A DNA stretch of 37,615 bases from GCA-2688265 sp964527395. GTDB lineage: Archaea > Nanobdellota > Nanobdellia > Woesearchaeales > GW2011-AR9. Below are positions 23,195-31,967 of this stretch, one piece after another. Both the position numbers and the translations under genes were made by a program. How positions within the stretch are numbered: the first letter of the stretch is position 1; the number at the start of each line of letters is the position of its first letter. Under the pieces are notes generated by a model. It was given only the letters and a program-made list of their open reading frames with translations, was not told the origin of the DNA and ran no database searches. Location of the stretch: positions 1 through 37,615 of the forward strand of contig CAZGQD010000012.1 in NCBI GenBank assembly GCA_964527395.1, read 5' to 3'.

Positions 23195-24472
23195 ATGACA
23201 ATTAAAGATAAATTAATGGTAGAGAATGTGGTAAAAGGAGTAAATGAAGCTAATGGAGCAGATATGGTAAAAGGAGCAGATGTGGCTTTAGGAGCGAAAG
23301 AAGTTAGTGGGGTAAATGTAGCTTTAGGAGTGAAAGAAGTTAGTGGGGCAAATGTAGCTTCTGGAGTTTATGATTCTAGCAAATTTGTTAGTTTTGGAGA
23401 TATTGAGATTTCTGAAGAAACAAAGGAGCTTTTAGATCAGGCAGGGAAGGTATATCTAGAAAATCATCCTAAAAAGAGAACTTGGTATGGAAGGTGTATT
23501 TTTATTAGTTGGTATTGTTCTGTTGGGGATTGTACCTTTTGTTTTAGATCAACACAAAAACATAAAATCAAATTTCCTAAGAATTCTAAGAGAAGTATGG
23601 GGTCAGTACTGTTAGAAGCTTTATTTTCAAGACTTTTTAATTGGAGAATTGAATTTATTACAGGTGGATATGGGATTATGACAAAGGAAGTGCTTTTGGA
23701 ATATATCAAAACTATATCAGAAGTTTATGGGGAAAAGGTTTGGCTTAATTTAGGAGTACTTTCGCCAGCTTTTCAAGAACAAATTAGGCCGTATGTGAAA
23801 GGAGTTTGTTCTTCTTTAGAGACTTTACATCCAGTGATTCATAAAGAAGTTTGTCCTAGTCCAGGAAAAGCAATAGAACCTTATGATAAAATGTTTGAAA
23901 CAATGCAGGGTTTTAAGAAGTCAATTGCAGTGATCGTAGGACTTGGAGATAAGATTGAAGATATTAAATATCTTTTTGATTTTGTTGAGAAACATGATTT
24001 AGATAGAGTGACTATTTATGCTTTAAAACCGATAAGAGGAGGAGCTTTTACTGAAGCGCCATCTGTTGAAGAGTATGTTACTTGGATTTCTAAATTACGT
24101 ATTCGTTTTCCTAAATTGGAGATTATTGCAGGAACAAATTTGCGGCGTTGTGAAGAAGTTGGATATTTGATGCAAGCAGGAGCTAATGCAGTTACTAAGT
24201 TTCCAGCAACAAAACAGTTTGCAACAAAAAAGGCTTTTTTGATTACAGATTTGATTAATTTGCAGGGTAGAGATTTTATTAGCAATTTGGTTAAGATTCC
24301 TGAAGGTCTTGATTTTGAAGCAGAAATTGATAAACTTTCTATTAAGCAAGAGTATAAGGATGAAATGAAAGAGAAGTTTCCTGCATATTTAAAGACCTTT
24401 TTAAATCCAAAAGATAAAGATCCAGCTCTAAAAGATCAGACTGAGCAAAAGGTAAGATTAGTAGTAAAATGA
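23195..24472 (+). CDS. Radical SAM protein with CX4CX2C cluster motif
   Basis: 425 residues. Residues about 14-58 are a low-complexity tract of repeated K-E-V-S-G-x-N-V-A-x-G units encoded by short DNA repeats. The cluster motif is C108-SVGD-C113-TF-C116, i.e. C-x4-C-x2-C instead of the standard C-x3-C-x2-C; the F after C113 and the following FRSTQKHK fit radical SAM proteins of the biotin-synthase-like group. The TIM-barrel body follows (EFITGGYG; VWLNLGVL; VGLGDKIED, YALKPIRGG; IIAGTNLRR). Upstream of the U32 gene on the same strand, separated by tandem repeats. Substrate unknown. Confidence 0.85.
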   Translation: MTIKDKLMVENVVKGVNEANGADMVKGADVALGAKEVSGVNVALGVKEVSGANVASGVYDSSKFVSFGDIEISEETKELLDQAGKVYLENHPKKRTWYGRCIFISWYCSVGDCTFCFRSTQKHKIKFPKNSKRSMGSVLLEALFSRLFNWRIEFITGGYGIMTKEVLLEYIKTISEVYGEKVWLNLGVLSPAFQEQIRPYVKGVCSSLETLHPVIHKEVCPSPGKAIEPYDKMFETMQGFKKSIAVIVGLGDKIEDIKYLFDFVEKHDLDRVTIYALKPIRGGAFTEAPSVEEYVTWISKLRIRFPKLEIIAGTNLRRCEEVGYLMQAGANAVTKFPATKQFATKKAFLITDLINLQGRDFISNLVKIPEGLDFEAEIDKLSIKQEYKDEMKEKFPAYLKTFLNPKDKDPALKDQTEQKVRLVVK

Positions 24473-24480
24473 ATTGGTGA

Positions 24481-24616
24481 GTGGAGTGAAGAGTATAGTG
24501 AATAAGTAAGTAAGGTGGAATGAAGAGTATAGTGAATAAGTAAGTAAGGTGGAATGAAGAGTATAGTGAATAAGTAAGTAAGGTGGAATGAAGAGTATAG
24601 TGAAATAGTAGATAAA
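24481..24616 (+). repeat. 34-bp tandem repeat, four copies
   Basis: Units begin at 24481, 24515, 24549 and 24583. Units 2 and 3 are identical and unit 1 differs by one base (G for A at its sixth position); the fourth diverges in its second half. Each starts GTGGAATGAAGAGTATAGTG and ends AATAAGTAAGTAAG. There are no spacers, so it is a minisatellite, not CRISPR. The GTG start of the U32 gene at 24617 lies exactly in register as the first codon of what would be a fifth unit. It contains many stop codons in all plus frames. Confidence 0.9.
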
Positions 24617-25900
24617 GTGGAAAATAAAACAAAAGATAAGGATATTCAAGAACGTAAAGTAGAGATCATGGCTCCAGCAGGGTCTTATGAAGCTTTAATG
24701 GCAGCTGTAAATGCAGGTGCTAATTCGGTCTATTTTGGGATTGAACAGCTTAATATGAGAGCTAGAGCGGCTAATAATTTTACAACAGATGATTTGAAGA
24801 AGATAGTTTCTATTTGTTCTGAGCGTGGTGTTAAAACTTATTTGGCTTTAAATACAGTAATGTATAATCATGATATTAATCTGATGAAAGAAATATGTGA
24901 TTTGGCTAAAAAGGTTGGGCTTAGTGCAGTAATTCTTGCAGATATGGCGGCACTTAATTATGCTAGATCTATTGGACTTGAAGTTCATATGTCGACGCAA
25001 ACAAATATAACTAATATTGAAGCTGTGAAATTTTATTCTCAGTTTTCAGATGTGATTGTACTTGCTAGAGAGTTGACTATTAAACAAATAAAAGAGATTG
25101 TATCAGAAATTGAGAAGCAAGATATTCGTGGGCCTTCAGGGAATTTGATTGAGATTGAAATATTTATACATGGAGCGTTATGTGTAGCAATATCAGGTAA
25201 ATGTTATATGAGTTTGGCAACTTATAACTCTTCAGCAAACAGAGGTGCTTGTTTACAAAATTGTAGAAGGTCGTACAAAGTAATTGATGAAGAAACTGGA
25301 GATGAACTACGGGTTGAGAACAAATATATTATGTCGCCAAAAGATTTGTGCACTATTGGATTTATGGATAAAATACTTGATTCTGGTGTAACAGTTCTGA
25401 AAATTGAAGGAAGAGGACGTTCGCCAGAGTATGTTCATACTGTTGTTAAAACATATAAAGAAGCTATAGAAGCTTATTATTCTGGAACTTATAACTCTGA
25501 AAAAGTAAAAGATTGGATTAGTGAACTTGAAAAAGTTTTCAATCGAGGATTTTGGCATGGTGGATATTATTTAGGTAAGGAACTTGGAGAATGGAGTGGA
25601 GTATATGGGTCTAGCGCAACTAAACAAAAAATATTTTTGGGTGTTGCTAAGAATTATTATCAAAAGAAGAAAGTAGGATGTTTTTGTTTAGAAACAGGAG
25701 AATTGTCTGTAGGAGATGAAATATTGATAACTGGAACTACAACAGGTGTGGTTGAAGCTAAAGTTTCTGAGATGCAAATTGAGGGAGTTGTAGTTCAGAA
25801 ATCTAAGAAAGGAGATTTAGTGACAATAGCAAATTTGGAGAAAATTCGTGAAAATGATAAACTGTTTAAGATAGTTGATGCGAAAGAAAGAAATGAATAA
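24617..25900 (+). CDS. U32-family protein, probable RNA hydroxylation enzyme (TrhP/RlhA-like)
   Basis: 427 residues from GTG 24617; ATG 24668 is a shorter alternative but would remove the first conserved strand. N-terminus EIMAPAGSYEALMAAVNAGA and the U32 signature EIFIHGALCVAISGKCYMS (about residues 181-199) are both present; cysteines C189, C196 and the pair in GACLQNCRR fit the four-cysteine cluster site. The domain after residue 330 is a beta-barrel (SVGDEILITGTTTGVV). Bacterial members hydroxylate tRNA uridine-34 (TrhP) or 23S rRNA cytidine (RlhA) and depend on prephenate and iron-sulfur biogenesis. Here the chorismate mutase gene overlaps its 3' end, supporting the same chemistry. Confidence 0.88.
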   Translation: MENKTKDKDIQERKVEIMAPAGSYEALMAAVNAGANSVYFGIEQLNMRARAANNFTTDDLKKIVSICSERGVKTYLALNTVMYNHDINLMKEICDLAKKVGLSAVILADMAALNYARSIGLEVHMSTQTNITNIEAVKFYSQFSDVIVLARELTIKQIKEIVSEIEKQDIRGPSGNLIEIEIFIHGALCVAISGKCYMSLATYNSSANRGACLQNCRRSYKVIDEETGDELRVENKYIMSPKDLCTIGFMDKILDSGVTVLKIEGRGRSPEYVHTVVKTYKEAIEAYYSGTYNSEKVKDWISELEKVFNRGFWHGGYYLGKELGEWSGVYGSSATKQKIFLGVAKNYYQKKKVGCFCLETGELSVGDEILITGTTTGVVEAKVSEMQIEGVVVQKSKKGDLVTIANLEKIRENDKLFKIVDAKERNE

Positions 25901-26198
25901 TTTAAAAACGAAAAAAGTTCAGGTTTCCTGTACAGAAAATTCTACTGAATTTTTTAGTATATTGAAGTTGAGAGAGAAAATAGATGATTTTGATTTAGAA
26001 TTAGTTAAGATTCTTAAGAAACGGCAAGATCTAGTTTCGTTGATTATTGAGATAAAAAAGAAAGAAGGGATTCCAATAGAAGATTTGGATCGAGAAGAAA
26101 GGATTGTATCAAAACTTTTTAAGCAAAGTGAAGGTAGATTGTCAAGAGAATTGATTGAAGGGATTTATAAAGCAATTTTTAATGACTCTAAAATCTGA
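25893..26198 (+). CDS. Chorismate mutase (AroQ class)
   Basis: 101 residues from ATG 25893, overlapping the U32 stop by 8 bp (ATG 25878 would add five residues). AroQ helices: FSILKLREKIDDFDLELVKILKKRQ, then IKKKEGIPIEDLDREERI. Against E. coli chorismate mutase, R27, R44, a lysine in K55-K57, D64, R67 and E68 match the R11, R28, K39, D48, R51 and E52 positions. The chain ends at I101, just after the S84 equivalent, so Gln88 has no counterpart. It converts chorismate to prephenate. No other aromatic biosynthesis gene is in the window, and translational coupling to U32 suggests prephenate is made for that enzyme. Confidence 0.87.
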   Translation: MNNLKTKKVQVSCTENSTEFFSILKLREKIDDFDLELVKILKKRQDLVSLIIEIKKKEGIPIEDLDREERIVSKLFKQSEGRLSRELIEGIYKAIFNDSKI

Positions 26199-26298
26199 AG
26201 AAATAGTGGTGAGAGTAGTAGTGTGAGTGGGAAGAAGTGAGAAGAGTAGTAGTAATGTGAGTAGTTAGATTAGAGAAAATGTTGGTATTATAATTAAA
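26199..26298 (+). repeat. Degenerate GTGAGTAGTAG-type repeats
   Basis: The 100-bp gap between the chorismate mutase and ferredoxin genes is filled by imperfect repeats of GTGAGAGTAGTAGTG-like units, similar in composition to the tandem repeat at 24481-24616 but not the same unit. A TATA-like ATTATAATT near 26287 is closer to ATG 26299 than usual. Confidence 0.5.
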
Positions 26299-26520
26299 AT
26301 GGTGAAAATAGTTCATTATAGGGAGAAGTGTATTGGATGTAATTCTTGTGTAGAATATGCTCCAGATTTTTGGAAAATGGATAAGAAAGATGGAAAATCT
26401 AATCTTGTTGGTTCTACTGATAAAAAAGGTGTATCAGTGTTAGATATTTCATTAGTAGATGTAGAAGTTAATAAAAAAGCAGCAAAAAGTTGTCCTGTAA
26501 ATATCATTAGAGTTGTGTAA
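26299..26520 (+). CDS. Single [4Fe-4S] ferredoxin
   Basis: 73 residues. C11-IG-C14-NS-C17 and C65-P form one [4Fe-4S] site; the second cluster of bacterial-type ferredoxins is absent and replaced by a lysine/aspartate-rich linker. It carries single electrons at low potential. It lies in the same direction 100 bp behind the chorismate mutase gene, and is a candidate electron donor for the U32 protein or the two radical SAM enzymes nearby. Length and motif are typical for archaeal small ferredoxins. Confidence 0.9.
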   Translation: MVKIVHYREKCIGCNSCVEYAPDFWKMDKKDGKSNLVGSTDKKGVSVLDISLVDVEVNKKAAKSCPVNIIRVV

Positions 26521-26550
26521 AAAACTGATAAATTATTGTTTACTTATCAA

Positions 26551-27594
26551 TCAAACAGAAATGTATTGGCCGCAGTTGCTTTTGATTTCGTTTTCTTTTG
26601 GTTCTCCGATGCTAATAATAACTTGGAAACCTTGATTTTTGAGCTCATTTGTGAGAGATTTTATGGAATTATGATTGTTTTTGTTATTTTTTGTCCGCGA
26701 ACTTTGTAATTTCGAGGGAACCAAGTTCGAGCAGAGCTCTCGTTGCTTTGTTCTTTCATCACAAAACTCTCTTGAGTTTGCTCGTTTCTCGCAAACCTCT
26801 TGGGACTTGGTTTGTACCTCACCAAGTTTTATTGGTTCTAGTTTAGTTTCTAGTTTGTTTTGTTTTGCATAGTTTGTAGGGTTTAAAGGAGTTAATTTTA
26901 TGATGAATTTGTCTTTGTTGAAGAATTTTTTGATGATTTTAGCTTCAATTGGATAGTTTTGCATAACAATGAAGTTCAAAGTTATTTTTCTATCGTTTTT
27001 TTGATGGAATTTGTCTGCGAAATTAGCAATCTCTTGGAAAGACATTTTTGCTGTTGGGATTAGTTTGTCTCTTTTATTGATATCAGTTGTATGGATAGAG
27101 AATTGCATCTGAAATTTGCCGTTAGGATATAGGTTGTTTTTTATTTTTGTTAGTTCTTTGAAAAAATATTGGCTGTTTGCGTTTTTTGGACCAATTGTAG
27201 AGATTGAGGGGATTAAGCCTGGTGCGTGGAACATTTTTGGGAGTTCTTTTAAGACCTCTAAGATATTGTTGTTAAATGCAGGTTCGCCCATTCTAGAAAA
27301 TTGGATCTTGAATTTTTCACATGGAACTATTTTGTTTGGAAATCTTTTTGTGATTAGATAATTGATTTGTTTAAGAATATCTTCTTTTGACATACAGCCT
27401 TTATATTGTCTTCCAGCATCACACATGAGGCATTTTACTGGGCAACCGTAAAGACAAGATAGGGTTAAGACCCATTTATCGTTTCTAGTTAAAGGAGGTT
27501 GGATTGATTCTGCGAACTCGAATAGTTTGTCTTTGATTTGAGCTATGTAGACTGTAGCAATATTGTCATCTCCAAATTGGTTTTTGATTAACAT
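26551..27594 (-). CDS. RlmN/Cfr-like radical SAM methylase
   Basis: 347 residues. C51-PVK-C55-LM-C58 is the canonical CX3CX2C cluster; SRMGEPAFN matches the GMGEP motif of RlmN/Cfr; the C-terminus SIGEPKENEIKSNCGQ carries the catalytic cysteine C341 in the CGQ context. RlmN methylates C2 of adenosine in 23S rRNA and tRNA; Cfr methylates C8. The N-terminal HhH-like domain of RlmN is largely missing (about 40 residues before the cluster). Residues about 245-310 are a low-complexity, repeat-derived insertion. Target adenosine unknown. Confidence 0.88.
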   Translation of the reverse strand: MLIKNQFGDDNIATVYIAQIKDKLFEFAESIQPPLTRNDKWVLTLSCLYGCPVKCLMCDAGRQYKGCMSKEDILKQINYLITKRFPNKIVPCEKFKIQFSRMGEPAFNNNILEVLKELPKMFHAPGLIPSISTIGPKNANSQYFFKELTKIKNNLYPNGKFQMQFSIHTTDINKRDKLIPTAKMSFQEIANFADKFHQKNDRKITLNFIVMQNYPIEAKIIKKFFNKDKFIIKLTPLNPTNYAKQNKLETKLEPIKLGEVQTKSQEVCEKRANSREFCDERTKQRELCSNLVPSKLQSSRTKNNKNNHNSIKSLTNELKNQGFQVIISIGEPKENEIKSNCGQYISV

Positions 27595-27614
27595 TTTTGT
27601 GGTGGTTTATTCTG

Positions 27615-28506
<892 letters not shown>

Positions 28507-28555
28507 TTTTTTTGTCTTAATATTATAAATTATTTAATTATTAATATAATTATTA

Positions 28556-29326
28556 TTAATTATTATCTTGTGTGTTGATAATATTGATAATATCGTTTGT
28601 AGTTATAAGTGTTGCAAAAGCGTAAGTTAGGTTTTTAAGAGTATTAATATGAACTTTTTCGTTATAAGTTGCTGTTGCATCAATAGGAATGAAGATGTTC
28701 AAGTTTCTAACAAAGGCTTCTTTTACTGCCATATCTACACAAATATTTGTTAAGAGGCCAGCTATAACTAGGTTTTTGATATTGTTTTCTTTTAATATTT
28801 GATCTAGTTTGGTTTTGTAGAATGAAGAATATGTGCTTTTTCTGATGATTATATCTTGCAGGGTAATATTTATCTTGCTTATGTGTTTTTTGTTTATATT
28901 TTGCTGATTTGTATTTATTTTGTTTATATTTTTGTTTATATCTATTTCTTTTGCGATATTAGCTTCTTTAGAACCTTCTTTTACTGATCTTTTAAACCAA
29001 TTTTTTGTTGGGTCTGCTTCGTTATTAGATACTGCAAAAGTAGTGAATATTACGGTTTTATTGTGTTTTTTAAAGAATTTTATGAGATTATTGGTATTAT
29101 TAATGATAGTTTTGCCAGAATTTACAAAAGCGTGAGAATCTTCATTTAGAAAGTATTCTTGCATGTCTATGATAAGTAAAGCAGTGTTTTTGAGAGTGAA
29201 TTTTTTGAATCTTTTGTGAGCAGTGTTTTTTTTGGTTGTTGTGTTTGTGTTGGGGGATAATATATCTAACCAGAACTGTGTTTTTTGAATGATATTATCA
29301 TCTGTGAGATATTTTTCTTTTAGCAT
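28556..29326 (-). CDS. Isochorismatase-family cysteine hydrolase
   Basis: 256 residues. Catalytic triad positions visible: D in ALLIIDMQEYF (residue about 54), K in IIRKSTYSSFYKT, and C in VIAGLLTNICVDMAVKEA. This family includes nicotinamidase and isochorismatase; the active-site residues do not settle the substrate. An N-rich insertion of about 40 residues (NKNINKINTNQQNINKKHISK) sits between the second helix and the lysine strand. Fold assignment is good. The adjacent chorismate mutase does not by itself imply isochorismate chemistry. Confidence 0.82.
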   Translation of the reverse strand: MLKEKYLTDDNIIQKTQFWLDILSPNTNTTTKKNTAHKRFKKFTLKNTALLIIDMQEYFLNEDSHAFVNSGKTIINNTNNLIKFFKKHNKTVIFTTFAVSNNEADPTKNWFKRSVKEGSKEANIAKEIDINKNINKINTNQQNINKKHISKINITLQDIIIRKSTYSSFYKTKLDQILKENNIKNLVIAGLLTNICVDMAVKEAFVRNLNIFIPIDATATYNEKVHINTLKNLTYAFATLITTNDIINIINTQDNN

Positions 29327-29350
29327 AATATGAAGAAAAAAATAAGGGTT

Positions 29351-30760
29351 TTATAAATAATCTATGCCTAAATCGTTGCTTGAAGCTGCCATTTTTCTAC
29401 TAAAGTAGTTGGTTTCTGGACCAAAGATTTGTTCTGAACGTACCCCTGTTACAATAACCATGGTTCTAATAGTTTTTTCTAGATCTTTGTAGATTTGAGC
29501 TCCCCAAATTATTTTAGCTCTGTCACTTAGTTTTTCTGAGACAGTTTGGACAATGGCTCTACTGTGTTCTAGAGTAAGAGCTTCTCCACCAGAAATATTG
29601 ATTAGGGCACCTGTAGCTGATTTGATGTCTACATTGATTAAAGGGTTTTCTAGGGCTTTTTGAACGGATTCTAAAGCTCTATCTTCAGAGTCACTTTCAC
29701 CTACACCAATTAGAGCTACGCCACCTTCACCCATAATAGTTTTGATATCAGCAAAATCAAGGTTAACTAGACCAGTTTTAGTTACAAGTTCAGCAATTCC
29801 TTTAACTGAGTTAGTTAGAATTTCATCTGCAACTTTGAAAGCTGTGTGGAGTGGAAGGTTTGGTGCTAATTCTAAGAGTTTTTCGTTAGGAATTACAATT
29901 AAGGTGTTTACAGTTTGTTCTAGTTTCTCAAGTCCAACAACTGCGTTCTCGAATCTGTGGTTACCTTCCATTTGAAAAGGCATGGTTACAATTGCTACAG
30001 TGAGGATGCCCATTTTTTGAGCTAGGTTAGCTACGAATGGGGCACTTCCTGTTCCAGTTCCACCACCTAAACCGCAAGTGACGAAAACCATATCGCTACC
30101 TTCAATTAACTTTTTTAGTTCATGTTCGTTTTCTTTAGCTGATTGTTCACCAATTTTAGGATTTGAACCTGCACCTAAACCTCTTGTTAGTTCTTTTCCA
30201 ATCAGAAGCTTTTTTTCTGCGTTACAATATAGTAAGTCTTGGGCGTCTGTATTGATGGCAATAGTTTGAACACCTTTGATACCAATTTCAGAGATTCTAG
30301 TTACAGTATTGTTTCCACCACCACCGCAACCGATAACTTTGATTCTAGTTTTGTTAGCAGCAATTAAATCTTCAAGTTCTTTATCAATATTGAGGTTCAC
30401 TTCTTTGTGAGAGATCTCTTTCATAGTGAATCTTTGAGAAGATGGAGCAGGGACTTGTGCTTGGTTAGTTACTGGGTTTGAAGTAACTTGAGGAGCTGTT
30501 TGCTTAGTTTGAGTGCTTGCTTGGTTATTAGTTTGTCCAGTATTTTGGGTTTGAGGAGGTTTTTGCTCATTAAATTGAACGGAAGGTTTTTGTTCTGGAG
30601 CTGTGTTTTGAGTAGCTTGATTATTTTGTTGATTTTGTGCTTGGTTGTTTTGGTTACTTTGTGCACTGTTTTGATTATGTTGCTGAGCTTGTGGGTTTGT
30701 TTGACTTTGTTGCTCGTTTTGTTGTGGTTTATTTTGGTTCTGGTTGATGTATGTTTCCAT
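29351..30760 (-). CDS. ftsZ: Cell division protein FtsZ
   Basis: 469 residues. GTPase motifs: IKVIGCGGGGNNTV, tubulin signature GGGTGTGSAP near residues 229-238, T7 loop region NLDFADIKTIM. It polymerises with GTP into the cytokinetic ring. About 115 residues before the GTPase domain are a disordered tail of Q, N, T, P and A (NQNNQAQNQQNNQATQN), far longer than usual FtsZ N-termini; the C-terminus ends soon after the globular domain (SSNDLGIDYL), so the linker or membrane-partner role may have moved to the N-terminus. Confidence 0.96.
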   Translation of the reverse strand: METYINQNQNKPQQNEQQSQTNPQAQQHNQNSAQSNQNNQAQNQQNNQATQNTAPEQKPSVQFNEQKPPQTQNTGQTNNQASTQTKQTAPQVTSNPVTNQAQVPAPSSQRFTMKEISHKEVNLNIDKELEDLIAANKTRIKVIGCGGGGNNTVTRISEIGIKGVQTIAINTDAQDLLYCNAEKKLLIGKELTRGLGAGSNPKIGEQSAKENEHELKKLIEGSDMVFVTCGLGGGTGTGSAPFVANLAQKMGILTVAIVTMPFQMEGNHRFENAVVGLEKLEQTVNTLIVIPNEKLLELAPNLPLHTAFKVADEILTNSVKGIAELVTKTGLVNLDFADIKTIMGEGGVALIGVGESDSEDRALESVQKALENPLINVDIKSATGALINISGGEALTLEHSRAIVQTVSEKLSDRAKIIWGAQIYKDLEKTIRTMVIVTGVRSEQIFGPETNYFSRKMAASSNDLGIDYL

Positions 30761-31045
30761 GGTTTTTCCCTCTTTTTGAATCTATGTATTAGATAATATC
30801 TGTTGTAAAATGACGCTTAAAGAAAATCAATACGCCACCTACTACCCCTCGCTGTTTTTTTTGGAAAAATGTTTATTTAAACTTTATTGTGCTGGAATTC
30901 TAACTATTGTATTGTGTTTGAAAAAATGAAGAAAAGTAAGCTTTTTTTTAGAAAAGTATGGAAAAAAAGTAGAATTATTTGAGAGAGAAGAATTGATTAA
31001 TAAAGAAAAAAATAAGAAAATATTGAAAAAATCAAGGAAATAAAA

Positions 31046-31801
31046 TTAATGCTTACAGTTAGGTCCGTGAACGTGTTCTTGGCCTTTTTGTGCTTGCATT
31101 TGTTGAATCTGTTCTGGACTAAGCTCTTTTACGGTAAATTCGACAGTTTCAATAGCTTCAATAGTTTCAGTTAGTTTCTCTTTTAAGGCTCCAGTGAATT
31201 GTTCTGGAAGTGGAAAAGGAAGTTCAATTGTTGCAGTCTTTTCTTTAATTTCAACTTTGGTGAACTCTGGTTTTAGTTGTAACAGATTTGTTAAGAAGAG
31301 ATTAACTTGTTCTTTTGTGTCTGTGATTTTGCTTTTGATTTCTACTTCGTAGTTTAAGTCTTTACCTGACAACGGGTGATTGAAGTTGACCATAACTCTA
31401 CCACCACTGATTTTCATAACTACGCCAATTTGACCATCAAAGTCTACTTGAAGACCAGGGAAAGGTTTTACTTGGTGTTTTTTAAAGGTAGACATAGGTA
31501 CTAATTGTACTTTTTTAACATCACGCTTTCCAAAAGCTTTCTCTGCTGGGATTTCTATTTGGTATTTCTCGCCAACTTTTCTGCCTTCTAAGCTTTCATC
31601 GATACCAGGTAAAATTTGACCTTGACCAACACAGATTCTAGCTGCTTTGTATTGTTGTTTTGGATTGAAAATTTGTTCTTTTTTTGCTACTGCTTCAGAA
31701 CTGGTGTCAAAAGTAAGACCATCTTTAGTTCGACCAGTGTATTCTACTTCTAAGAATGTGTTTTTAGTGATTGTGTTTGATGTATTTGTTGTATCTGCCA
31801 T
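31046..31801 (-). CDS. FKBP-type peptidyl-prolyl isomerase, long archaeal (SlyD-like) form
   Basis: 251 residues from ATG (complement 31801-31799); a TTG five codons upstream is in frame. FKBP domain: LEVEYTGRTKDGLTFDTS, GQILPGIDESLEGRKVGE, then the insert-in-flap domain (AFGKRDVKKVQLVP ... GGRVMVNFNHPLSGKDLNYEVE). Residues about 165-235 form the extra C-terminal domain of archaeal long FKBPs. The tail ends HVHGPNCKH, a possible metal-binding site. Acts as prolyl isomerase and chaperone in the cytoplasm. Confidence 0.93.
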   Translation of the reverse strand: MADTTNTSNTITKNTFLEVEYTGRTKDGLTFDTSSEAVAKKEQIFNPKQQYKAARICVGQGQILPGIDESLEGRKVGEKYQIEIPAEKAFGKRDVKKVQLVPMSTFKKHQVKPFPGLQVDFDGQIGVVMKISGGRVMVNFNHPLSGKDLNYEVEIKSKITDTKEQVNLFLTNLLQLKPEFTKVEIKEKTATIELPFPLPEQFTGALKEKLTETIEAIETVEFTVKELSPEQIQQMQAQKGQEHVHGPNCKH

Positions 31802-31967
31802 GAATTCTTTCGCCAATTCAAGAGCGAGGTAGGTGTGCGTTCGTTTTTACTCACTTAACCTTACTTTTGCTTGTGACTTTTCTCCTTATTTTGTTATTAT
31901 TTTATGAATTATCTGTTTTTTAAGTAACAGTAATCAGGTTTTTTGAGTATTGGTTTATAAAGGTTCA

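Noticed and set aside
24481..24616. Possible CRISPR array
   Set aside because: The 34-bp units are directly adjacent without spacers, and no cas gene is nearby.
24342..24649. Minus-strand frames encoding YTLHSTLLTYSLYSS-type repeats
   Set aside because: They are the reverse reading of the 34-bp tandem repeat and have no start signal or plausible protein character.
30761..31045. 285-bp gap between ftsZ and the FKBP gene
   Set aside because: AT-rich with poly-T and poly-A runs; it likely holds the ftsZ promoter and the FKBP 3' end, but no convincing hairpin, repeat or small gene was found.
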